From the NCBI GenBank assembly GCA_002189035.1, contig NEEC01000208.1, positions 1 through 22,465 on the forward strand: 22,465 nucleotides of DNA, given 5' to 3'. Both the position numbers and the translations under genes were made by a program. Positions 1 through 9,818 of this stretch are shown here, one piece after another. Under the pieces are notes generated by a model. That model was not told the DNA's origin. It saw only the letters and a list, made by a program, of their open reading frames with translations, and did no database searches. The DNA is from Utricularia gibba (Eukaryota > Streptophyta > Magnoliopsida > Lamiales > Lentibulariaceae). Each line of letters begins with the position of its first letter. Position 1 is the first letter of the stretch.

Positions 1-2470
1 ACGAGAGCGCCTCCTCAGAATATAAAGCATGCGGTTGAGAAAACCATTTTGGGTGCTCATGACATCCTAACTTCAATAAGTGCATCACGATTTTCGTCGA
101 GTAGGACCCGATGTGGCAAAGGAGTCAGACCGAACCTTGGGTCAGAACGAAGTTCACAACGACATCACCCGCCCAAAAACGACAAGCTTTTCCTTGAGAA
201 ACCATGTAGGCAGCCAATTAAAACCCAACGTTAAGAAATGCATCAGTTTTTTGCCGAGCTACAAATGACTATGGGCCCGAGCTCGACTCGACCTCCTTCT
301 CGATACCGTTGCCCCACGAGAGCGCCTCCTCAGATATAAAGCATGCGGTTGAGAAACCATTTTGGGTGCTCATGACATCCTAACTTCAATAAGTGCATCA
401 CGATTTTCGTCGAGTAGGACCCGATGTGGCAAAGGAGTCAGACCGAACCTTGGGTCAGAACGAAGTTCACAACGACATCACCGCCCAAAAACGACAAGCT
501 TTTCCCTTGAGAAACCATGTAGGCAGCCAATTAAAACCCAACGTTAAGAAATGCATCAAGTTTTTTGCCGAGCTACAAATGACTATGGGCCCGAGCTCGA
601 CTCGACCTCCTTCTCGATACCGTTGCCCCACGAGAGCGCCTCCTCAGATATAAAGCATGCGGTTGAGAAAACCATTTTGGGTGCTCATGACATCCTAACT
701 TCAATAAGTGCATCACGATTTTCGTCGAGTAGGACCCGATGTGGCAAAGGAGTCAGACCGAACCTTGGGTCAGAACGAAGTTCACAACGACATCACCGCC
801 AAAAACGACAAGCTTTTCCTTGAGAAACCATGTAGGCAGCCAATTAAAACCCAACGTTAAGAAATGCATCAAGTTTTTTGCCGAGCACAAATGACTATGG
901 GCCCGAGCTCGACTCGACCTCCTCTCGATACCGTTGCCCCACGAGAGCGCCTCCTCAAATATAAAGCATGCGGTTGAGAAAACCATTTTGGTGCTCATGA
1001 CATCCTAACTTCAATAAGTGCAGCACGATTTTCGTCGAGTAGGACCCGATGTGGCAAACGAACCTTGGGTCAGAACGAAGTTCACAACGACATCACCGCC
1101 CAAAAACGACAAGCTTTTCCTTGAGAAACCATGTAGGCAGCCAATTAAAACCCAACGTTAAGAAATGCATCAAGTTTTTTGCCGAGCCACAAATGACTAT
1201 GGGCCCGAGCTCGACTCGACCTCCTTCTCGATACCGTTGCCCCACGAGAGCGCCTCCTCAGATATAAAGCATGCGTTGAGAAAACCATTTTGGGTGCTCA
1301 TGACATCCTAACTTCAATAAGTGCATCACGATTTTCGTCGAGTAGGACCCGATGTGGCAAAGGAGTCAGACCGAACCTTGGGTCAGAACGAAGTTCACAA
1401 CGACATCACCGCCCAAAAACGACAAGCTTTTCCTTGAGAAACCATGTAGCAGCCAATTAAAACCCAACGTTAAGAAATGCATCAAGTTTTTTGCCGAGCC
1501 ACAAATGACTATGGGCCCGAGCTCGACTCGACCTCCTTCTCGATACCGTTGCCCCACGAGAGCGCCTCCTCAGATATAAAGCATGCGGTTGAGAAAACCA
1601 TTTTGGTGCTCATGACATCCTAACTTCAATAAGTGCATCACGATTTTCGTCGAGTAGGACCCGATGTGGCAAAGGAGTCAGACCGAACCTTGGGTCAGAA
1701 CGAAGTTCACAACGACATCACCCGCCCAAAACGACAAGCTTTTCCTTGAGAAACCATGTAGGCAGCCAATTAAAACCCAACGTTAAGAAATGCATCAAGT
1801 TTTTTGCCGAGCCACAAATGACTATGGGCCCGAGCTCGACTCGACCTCCTTCTCGATACCGTTGCCCCACGAGAGCGCCTCCTCAGATATAAAGCATGCG
1901 GTTGAGAAAACCATTTTGGGTGCTCATGACATCCTAACTTCAATAAGTGCAGCACGATTTTCGTCGAGTAGGACCCGATGTGGCAAAGGAACCTTGGGTC
2001 AGAACGAAGTTCACAACGACATCACCCGCCCAAAAACGACAAGCTTTTCCTTGAAACCATGTAGGCAGCCAATTAAAACCCAACGTTAAGAAATGCATCA
2101 AGTTTTTTGCCGAGCCACAAATGACTATGGGCCCGAGCTCGACTCGACCTCCTTCTCGATACCGTTGCCCCACGAGAGCGCCTCCTCAATATAAAGCATG
2201 CGGTTGAGAAAACCATTTTGGTGCTCATGACATCCTAACTTCAATAAGTGCAGCACGATTTTCGTCGAGTAGGACCCGATGTGGCGAACCTTGGGTCAGA
2301 ACGAAGTTCACAACGACATCACCCGCCCAAAAACGACAAGCTTTTCCTTGAGAAACCATGTAGGCAGCCAATTAAAACCCAACGTTAAGAAATGCATCAA
2401 GTTTTTTGCCGAGCCACAAATGACTATGGGCCCGAGCTCGACTCGACCTCCTTCTCGATACCGTTGCCCC
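1..2470. repeat. Satellite block, units 1-8
   Basis: Starts with length and state: 1 (315, T84, full, ctac); 316 (314, T84, full, ctac); 630 (311, T84, full, cac); 941 (303, G84, altered: ggcaaacgaacc, ccac); 1244 (312, T84, full, ccac); 1556 (313, T84, full, ccac); 1869 (303, G84, D10, ccac); 2172 (299, G84, altered: ggcgaacc, ccac). Many one-base differences sit in short runs: ccgccc for cccgccc in four of the first five units, ttttggtg for ttttgggtg in units 941, 1556 and 2172, and an extra base (cagaatata) in the first unit. No gene is present. Confidence 0.95.
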
Positions 2471-2785
2471 ACGAGAGCGCCTCCTCAGATATAAAGCATG
2501 CGGTTGAGAAAACCATTTTGGGTGCTCATGACATCCTAACTTCAATAAGTGCATCACGATTTTCGTCGAGTAGGACCCGATGTGGCAAAGGAGTCAGACC
2601 GAACCTTGGGTCAGAACGAAGTTCACAACGACATCACCCGCCCAAAAACGACAAGCTTTTCCTTGAGAAACCATGTAGGCAGCCAATTAAAACCCAACGT
2701 TAAGAAATGCATCAAGTTTTTTGCCGAGCTACAAATGACTATGGGCCCGAGCTCGACTCGACCTCCTTCTCGATACCGTTGCCCC
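2471..2785. repeat. Reference satellite monomer, 315 bp
   Basis: This unit is chosen as reference because it is full length and has no indel against the majority pattern. It has 152 G or C in 315 bases (48.3%) and 19 CpG. Offsets from its first base define the states used in the block entries: offset 57 is c in gctcatg or t in gcttatg; offset 84 is t (catcac, 'T84') or g (cagcac, 'G84'); offsets 117-135 are a variable segment ('full' = aaaggagtcagaccgaacc, 'D10' = aaaggaacc, 'altered' = any other deletion form); near offset 260 the states are gagctac ('ctac'), gagccac ('ccac') and gagcac ('cac'). This copy is T84, full, ctac. The HindIII site lies at offsets 183-188. Confidence 0.95.
2504..2662. 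repeat. Half-unit 1 of the reference monomer, 159 bp
   Basis: This is the first of two related halves. It starts at ttgagaaaaccat and runs to the ttcc before the next ttgag. Aligned by eye to half-unit 2 with a single one-base gap, its first 67 positions match at 48 (about 72%). Shared blocks include ttgagaaa, tgcatca, gtttt/gatttt and cgag at corresponding places. The remaining ~92 bases align only patchily, with both halves ending in an aagc-containing stretch before the next ttgag. It contains the T/G site (offset 84) and the variable segment, so nearly all large-scale variation falls in this half. Confidence 0.75.
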
Positions 2786-2818
2786 ACGAGAGCGCCTCCT
2801 CAGATATAAAGCATGCGG
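2663..2818. repeat. Half-unit 2 of the reference monomer, 156 bp
   Basis: This is the diverged partner of half-unit 1. It begins ttgagaaaccatgtagg and ends at the gcatgcgg of the next unit. It carries the a/t-rich stretch around aattaaaacccaacgtt and a c/g-rich stretch with gggcccgagctcgactcgac. The 159/156 split means the present unit probably arose when a ~157-bp ancestral repeat was duplicated and the pair became the amplified unit. About 157 bp is close to one nucleosome's worth of DNA, which is a general property of many satellites and not proof of centromeric function. Confidence 0.75.
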
Positions 2819-4948
2819 TTGAGAAAACCATTTTGGGTGCTCATGACATCCTAACTTCAATAAGTGCAGCACGATTTTCGTCGAGTAGGACCCGATGTGG
2901 CAAAGGAGTCAGACCGAACCTTGGGTCAGAACGAAGTTCACAACGACATCACCCGCCCAAAAACGACAAGCTTTTCCTTGAGAAACCATGTAGGCAGCCA
3001 ATTAAAACCCAACGTTAAGAAATGCATCAAGTTTTTTGCCGAGCTACAAATGACTATGGGCCCGAGCTCGACTCGACCTCCTTCTCGATACCGTTGCCCC
3101 ACGAGAGCGCCTCCTCAGATATAAAGCATGCGGTTGAGAAAACCATTTGGTGCATGACATCCTAACTTCAATAAGTGCATCACGATTTTCGTCGAGTAGG
3201 ACCCGATGTGGCAAAGGAGTCAGACCGAACCTTGGGTCAGAACGAAGTTCACAACGACATCACCCGCCCAAAAACGACAAGCTTTTCCTTGAGAAACCAT
3301 GTAGGCAGCCAATTAAAACCCAACGTTAAGAAATGCATCAAGTTTTTTGCCGAGCCACAAATGACTATGGGCCCGAGCTCGACTCGACCTCCTTCTCGAT
3401 ACCGTTGCCCCACGAGAGCGCCTCCTCAATATAAAGCATGCGGTTGAGAAAACCATTTTGGGTGCTCATGACATCCTAACTTCAATAAGTGCAGCACGAT
3501 TTTCGTCGAGTAGGACCCGATGTGGCAAAGAGTCAGACCGAACCTTGGGTCAGAACGAAGTTCACAACGACATCACCGCCCAAAAACGACAAGCTTTTCC
3601 TTGAGAAACCATGTAGGCAGCCAATTAAAACCCAACGTTAAGAAATGCATCAAGTTTTTTGCCGAGCCACAAATGACTATGGGCCCGAGCTCGACTCGAC
3701 CTCCTTCTCGATACCGTTGCCCCACGAGAGCGCCTCCTCAGATATAAAGCATGCGGTTGAGAAAACCATTTTGGGTGCTCATGACATCCTAACTTCAATA
3801 AGTGCAGCACGATTTCGTCGAGTAGGACCCGATGTGGCAAAGGAACCTTGGGTCAGAACGAAGTTCACAACGACATCACCCGCCCAAAAACGACAAGCTT
3901 TTCCTTGAGAAACCATGTAGGCAGCCAATTAAAACCCAACGTTAAGAAATGCATCAAGTTTTTTGCCGAGCCACAAATGACTATGGCCCGAGCTCGACTC
4001 GACCTCCTTCTCGATACCGTTGCCCCACGAGAGCGCCTCCTCAGATATAAAGCATGCGGTTGAGAAAACCATTTTGGTGCTCATGACATCCTAACTTCAA
4101 TAAGTGCATCACGATTTTCGTCGAGTAGGACCCGATGTGGCAAAGAGTCAGACCGAACCTTGGGTCAGAACGAAGTTCACAACGACATCACCGCCCAAAA
4201 ACGACAAGCTTTTCCTTGAGAAACCATGTAGGCAGCCAATTAAAACCCAACGTTAAGAAATGCATCAAGTTTTTTGCCGAGACAAATGACTATGGGCCCG
4301 AGCTCGACTCGACCCCTTCTCGATACCGTTGCCCCACGAGAGCGCCTCCTCAATATAAAGCATGCGGTTGAGAAAACCATTTTGGGTGCTCATGACATCC
4401 TAACTTCAATAAGTGCATCACGATTTTCGTCGAGTAGGACCCGATGTGGCAAAGGAGTCAGACCGAACCTTGGGTCAGAACGAAGTTCACAACGACATCA
4501 CCGCCCAAAAACGACAAGCTTTTCCTTGAGAAACCATGTAGGCAGCCAATTAAAACCCAACGTTAAGAAATGCATCAAGTTTTTTGCCGAGCCACAAATG
4601 ACTATGGGCCCGAGCTCGACTCGACCTCCTTCTCGATACCGTTGCCCACGAGAGCGCCTCCTCAGATATAAAGCATGCGGTTGAGAAAACCATTTGGTGC
4701 TCATGACATCCTAACTTCAATAAGTGCAGCACGATTTCGTCGAGTAGGACCCGATGTGGCAAAGGAACCTTGGGTCAGAACGAAGTTCACAACGACATCA
4801 CCCGCCCAAAAACGACAAGCTTTTCCTTGAGAAACCATGTAGGCAGCCAATTAAAACCCAACGTTAAGAAATGCATCAAGTTTTTTGCCGAGCACAAATG
4901 ACTATGGGCCCGAGCTCGACTCGACCTCCTTCTCGATACCGTTGCCCC

Positions 4949-7416
4949 ACGAGAGCGCCTCCTCAGATATAAAGCATGCGGTTGAGAAAACCATTTTGGT
5001 GCTCATGACATCCTAACTTCAATAAGTGCATCACGATTTTCGTCGAGTAGGACCCGATGTGGCGAACCTTGGGTCAGAACGAAGTTCACAACGACATCAC
5101 CCGCCCAAAAACGACAAGCTTTTCCTTGAGAAACCATGTAGGCAGCCAATTAAAACCCAACGTTAAGAAATGCATCAAGTTTTTTGCCGAGCCACAAATG
5201 ACTATGGGCCCGAGCTCGACTCGACCTCCTTCTCGATACCGTTGCCCCACGAGAGCGCCTCCTCAGATATAAAGCATGCGGTTGAGAAAACCATTTTGGG
5301 TGCTCATGACATCCTAACTTCAATAAGTGCAGCACGATTTTCGTCGAGTAGGACCCGATGTGGCAAAGGAGTCAGACCGAACCTTGGGTCAGAACGAAGT
5401 TCACAACGACATCACCCGCCCAAAAACGACAAGCTTTTCCTTGAGAAACCATGTAGGCAGCCAATTAAAACCCAACGTTAAGAAATGCATCAAGTTTTTT
5501 GCCGAGCCACAAATGACTATGGGCCCGAGCTCGACTCGACCTCCTTCTCGATACCGTTGCCCCACGAGAGCGCCTCCTCAGATATAAAGCATGCGGTTGA
5601 GAAAACCATTTTGGGTGCTCATGACATCCTAACTTCAATAAGTGCAGCACGATTTTCGTCGAGTAGGACCCGATGTGGCAAAGGAACCTTGGGTCAGAAC
5701 GAAGTTCACAACGACATCACCGCCCAAAAACGACAAGCTTTTCCTTGAGAAACCATGTAGGCAGCCAATTAAAACCCAACGTTAAGAAATGCATCAAGTT
5801 TTTTGCCGAGCTACAAATGACTATGGGCCCGAGCTCGACTCGACCTCCTTCTCGATACCGTTGCCCCACGAGAGCGCCTCCTCAGATATAAAGCATGCGG
5901 TTGAGAAAACCATTTTGGGTGCTCATGACATCCTAACTTCAATAAGTGCATCACGATTTTCGTCGAGTAGGACCCGATGTGGCAAAGGAGTCAGACCGAA
6001 CCTTGGGTCAGAACGAAGTTCACAACGACATCACCCGCCCAAAAACGACAAGCTTTTCCTTGAGAAACCATGTAGGCAGCCAATTAAAACCCAACGTTAA
6101 GAAATGCATCAAGTTTTTTGCCGAGCCACAAATGACTATGGGCCCGAGCTCGACTCGACCTCCTTCTCGATACCGTTGCCCCACGAGAGCGCCTCCTCAG
6201 ATATAAAGCATGCGGTTGAGAAAACCATTTTGGGTGCTCATGACATCCTAACTTCAATAAGTGCATCACGATTTTCGTCGAGTAGGACCCGATGTGGCAA
6301 AGGAGTCAGACCGAACCTTGGGTCAGAACGAAGTTCACAACGACATCACCCGCCCAAAAACGACAAGCTTTTCCTTGAGAAACCATGTAGGCAGCCAATT
6401 AAAACCCAACGTTAAGAAATGCATCAAGTTTTTTGCCGAGCACAAATGACTATGGGCCCGAGCTCGACTCGACCTCCTTCTCGATACCGTTGCCCCACGA
6501 GAGCGCCTCCTCAGATATAAAGCATGCGGTTGAGAAAACCATTTTGGGTGCTCATGACATCCTAACTTCAATAAGTGCAGCACGATTTTCGTCGAGTAGG
6601 ACCCGATGTGGCAAAGGAACCTTGGGTCAGAACGAAGTTCACAACGACATCACCCGCCCAAAAACGACAAGCTTTTCCTTGAGAAACCATGTAGGCAGCC
6701 AATTAAAACCCAACGTTAAGAAATGCATCAAGTTTTTTGCCGAGCCACAAATGACTATGGGCCCGAGCTCGACTCGACCTCCTTCTCGATACCGTTGCCC
6801 CACGAGAGCGCCTCCTCAGATATAAAGCATGCGGTTGAGAAAACCATTTTGGGTGCTCATGACATCCTAACTTCAATAAGTGCAGCACGATTTTCGTCGA
6901 GTAGGACCCGATGTGGCAAAGGAGTCAGACCGAACCTTGGGTCAGAACGAAGTTCACAACGACATCACCCGCCCAAAAACGACAAGCTTTTCCTTGAGAA
7001 ACCATGTAGGCAGCCAATTAAAACCCAACGTTAAGAAATGCATCAAGTTTTTTGCCGAGCTACAAATGACTATGGGCCCGAGCTCGACTCGACCTCCTTC
7101 TCGATACCGTTGCCCCACGAGAGCGCCTCCTCAGATATAAAGCATGCGGTTGAGAAAACCATTTTGGGTGCTCATGACATCCTAACTTCAATAAGTGCAG
7201 CACGATTTTCGTCGAGTAGGACCCGATGTGGGGAACCTTGGGTCAGAACGAAGTTCACAACGACATCACCCGCCCAAAAACGACAAGCTTTTCCTTGAGA
7301 AACCATGTAGGCAGCCAATTAAAACCCAACGTTAAGAAATGCATCAAGTTTTTTGCCGAGCACAAATGACTATGGGCCCGAGCTCGACTCGACCTCCTTC
7401 TCGATACCGTTGCCCC
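4949..7416. repeat. Satellite block, units 17-24
   Basis: Starts with length and state: 4949 (300, T84, altered: ggcgaacc, ccac); 5249 (315, G84, full, ccac); 5564 (304, G84, D10, ctac); 5868 (315, T84, full, ccac); 6183 (314, T84, full, cac); 6497 (305, G84, D10, ccac); 6802 (315, G84, full, ctac); 7117 (300, G84, altered: gtggggaacc, cac). This is a fairly clean stretch; outside the variable segment, differences are mostly single bases. T84 and G84 units do not alternate regularly here. No gene is present. Confidence 0.95.
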
Positions 7417-8023
7417 ACGAGAGCGCCTTCAGATATAAAGCATGCGGTTGAGAAAACCATTTTGGGTGCTCATGACATCCTAACTTCAATAAGTGCAGCA
7501 CGATTTTCGTCGAGTAGGACCCGATGTGGCAAAGGAGTCAGACCTTGGGTCAGAACGAAGTTCACAACGACATCACCCGCCCAAAAACGACAAGCTTTTC
7601 CTTGAGAAACCATGTAGGCAGCCAATTAAAACCCAACGTTAAGAAATGCATCAAGTTTTTTGCCGAGCACAAATGACTATGGGCCCGAGCTCGACTCGAC
7701 CTCCTTCTCGATACCGTTGCCCCACGAGAGCGCCTCCTCAGATATAAAGCATGCGGTTGAGAAAACCATTTTGGGTGCTCATGACATCCTAACTTCAATA
7801 AGTGCATCACGATTTTCGTCGAGTAGGACCCGATGTGGCAAAGGAGTTGGGTCAGAACGAAGTTCACAACGACATCACCGCCCAAAACGACAAGCTTTTC
7901 CTTGAGAAACCATGTAGGCAGCCAATTAAAACCCAACGTTAAGAAATGCATCAAGTTTTTTGCCGAGCCACAAATGACTATGGCCCGAGCTCGACTCGAC
8001 CTCCTTCTCGATACCGTTGCCCC

Positions 8024-8468
8024 ACGAGAGCGCCTCTCAGATATAAAGCATGCGGTTGAGAAAACCATTTTGGGTGCTCATGACATCCTAACTTCAATAA
8101 GTGCAGATTTTCGTCGAGTAGGACCCGATGTGGCAAAGGAGTCAGACCGAACCTTGGGTCAGAACGAAGTTCACAACGACATCACCGCCCAAAAACGACA
8201 AGCTTTTCCTTGAGAAACCATGAGGCAGCCAATTAAAACCCAACGTTAAGAAATGCATCAAGTTTTTTGCCGAGCCACAAATGACTATGGGCCCGAACCT
8301 CGACTATCAGGGCCCGAGATCGACATCGACCCGCCTTCTTTTTCCTTGAGAAACCATGTAGGCAGCCAATTAAAACCCAACGTTAAGAAATGCATCAAGT
8401 TTTTTGCCGAGCCACAAATGACTATGGGCCCGAGCTCGACTCGACCTCCTTCTCGATACCGTTGCCCC
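8024..8468. repeat. Oversized unit (445 bp) with a duplicated 3' segment
   Basis: The unit runs normally to about 8296, except for cagattttcg in place of cagcacgattttcg near 8104 and one lost t (catgagg). A 93-base stretch from ttttccttgag to gggcccga (8204-8296) is then repeated as 94 bases at 8340-8433. Between them lies a degenerate linker (8289-8340) in which the gggcccga start occurs twice, followed by variants of the ctcgactcgacc motif (cctcgactatca and gatcgacatcgacc). The simplest reading is a partial duplication by unequal exchange or template switching within the c/g-rich segment. A mis-joined or poorly polished consensus would look similar. Confidence 0.8.
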
Positions 8469-9074
8469 ACGAGAGCGCCTCCTCAGATATAAAGCATGCG
8501 GTTGAGAAAACCATTTTGGTGCTCATGACATCCTAACTTCAATAAGTGCAGCACGATTTTCGTCGAGTAGGACCCGATGTGGCAAAGGAACCTTGGGTCA
8601 GAACGAAGTTCACAACGACATCACCCGCCAAAAACGACAAGCTTTTCCTTGAGAAACCATGTAGGCAGCCAATTAAAACCCAACGTTAAGAAATGCATCA
8701 AGTTTTTTGCCGAGCCACAAATGACTATGGCCCGAGCTCGACTCGACCTCCTTCTCGATACCGTTGCCCCACGAGAGCGCCTTCAGATATAAAGCATGCG
8801 GTTGAGAAAACCATTTTGGGTGCTCATGACATCCTAACTTCAATAAGTGCAGCACGATTTTCGTCGAGTAGGACCCGATGTGGCAAAGGAGGAACCTTGG
8901 GTCAGAACGAAGTTCACAACGACATCACCGCCCAAAAACGACAAGCTTTTCCTTGAGAAACCATGTAGGCAGCCAATTAAAACCCAACGTTAAGAAATGC
9001 ATCAAGTTTTTTGCCGAGCTACAAATGACTATGGGCCCGAGCTCGACTCGACCTCCTTCTCGATACCGTTGCCC

Positions 9075-9521
9075 ACGAGAGCGCCTCCTCAGATATAAAG
9101 CATGCGGTTGAGAAAACCATTTTGGGTGCTCATGACATCCTAACTTCAATAAGTGCAGCACGATTTTCGTCGAGTAGGACCCGATGTGGCAAAGGAACCT
9201 TGGGTCAGAACGAAGTTCACAACGACATCACCGCCCAAAAACGACAAGCTTTTCCTTGAGAAACCATGTAGGCAGCCAATTAAAACGCATCAACGTTGAC
9301 TATGAAAATACCATCACCATTTTGCTTATGACATCCTAACTTCAATAAGTGCATCACGATTTTCGTCGAGTAGGACCCGATGTGGCAAAGGAGTCAGACC
9401 TTGGGTTCAGGCCCAAGAGCTTAGAAACCCAGACCTTAAGAAATGCATCAAGTTTTTTGCCGAGCCACAAATGACTATGGGCCCGAGCTCGACTCGACCT
9501 CCTTCTCGATACCGTTGCCCC
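9075..9521. repeat. Compound unit (447 bp): two adjoining units with internal losses
   Basis: The first part (9075-9286) is a normal G84, D10 unit up to aattaaaac. A compressed stretch follows (9287-9316), keeping only fragments in the expected order: gcatcaa, cgtt, gactatg. Normal sequence resumes at 9317 (ccattttg, gcttatgac) through a T84 segment to about 9406. A second compressed stretch (9407-9435) again keeps fragments in order (ttca, gcccaa, agctt, agaaaccc). The array is normal from ttaagaaatgc at 9436. Two 315-bp units have thus become 447 bp. Fragments kept in order imply several separate short deletions rather than one insertion of foreign DNA. Confidence 0.78.
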
Positions 9522-9818
9522 ACGAGAGCGCCTCCTCAGATATAAAGCATGCGGTTGAGAAAACCATTTTGGGTGCTCATGACATCCTAACTTCAATAAG
9601 TGCATCACGATTTTCGTCGAGTAGGACCCGATGTGGCAACCTTGGGTCAGAACGAAGTTCACAACGACATCACCGCCCAAAAACGACAAGCTTTTCCTTG
9701 AGAAACCATGTAGGCAGCCAATTAAAACCCAACGTTAAGAAATGCATCAAGTTTTTTGCCGAGCACAAATGACTATGGCCCGAGCTCGACTCGACCTCCT
9801 TCTCGATACCGTTGCCCC

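Larger units (their letters stand above)
2471..4948. repeat. Satellite block, units 9-16
   Basis: Starts with length and state: 2471 (315, T84, full, ctac; reference); 2786 (315, G84, full, ctac); 3101 (311, T84, full, ccac, shortened catttggtgcatgac); 3412 (312, G84, full minus one g, ccac); 3724 (303, G84, D10, ccac); 4027 (309, T84, full minus one g, gagacaaa); 4336 (312, T84, full, ccac); 4648 (301, G84, D10, cac). The units at 3412 and 4336 begin with caatata in place of cagatata, a state also seen at 2172. No gene is present. Confidence 0.95.
7417..9818. repeat. Satellite block, units 25-31, the most rearranged part
   Basis: Starts with length and state: 7417 (307, G84, altered: gagtcagaccttggg, cac); 7724 (300, T84, altered: aaaggagttgggtc, ccac); 8024 (445, rearranged, separate entry); 8469 (302, G84, D10, ccac); 8771 (304, G84, altered: aaaggaggaacc, ctac); 9075 (447, rearranged, separate entry); 9522 (297, T84, altered: gtggcaaccttggg, cac). 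The units at 7417 and 8771 share a two-base loss (gccttcag for gcctcctcag); the unit at 8024 has a one-base form (gcctctcag). No gene is present. Confidence 0.92.

Noticed and set aside
2561-2600. Possible CENP-B box near ttcgtcgagtaggacccg
   Set aside because: The conserved positions of the mammalian box (TTCG, then A four bases later, then CGGG two bases after that) are not met on either strand here or elsewhere in the unit.
2471-2785. Enrichment of six-base palindromes (aagctt, aacgtt, atgcat, gggccc, gagctc, gcatgc, tcatga) as protein-binding sites
   Set aside because: Seven in 315 bases is only slightly above the roughly five expected by chance; useful as restriction markers but not evidence of function.
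8289-8340. A regulatory element or small RNA gene in the unique linker
   Set aside because: The linker is explained as two diverged copies of the gggcccgagctcgactcgacc motif; no promoter, stem-loop with t-run or other signal supports a function.
9287-9435. Insertion of a foreign element at the register break
   Set aside because: The odd sequence is made of short fragments of the normal unit in their normal order; there are no terminal repeats, target-site duplication or unrelated sequence.
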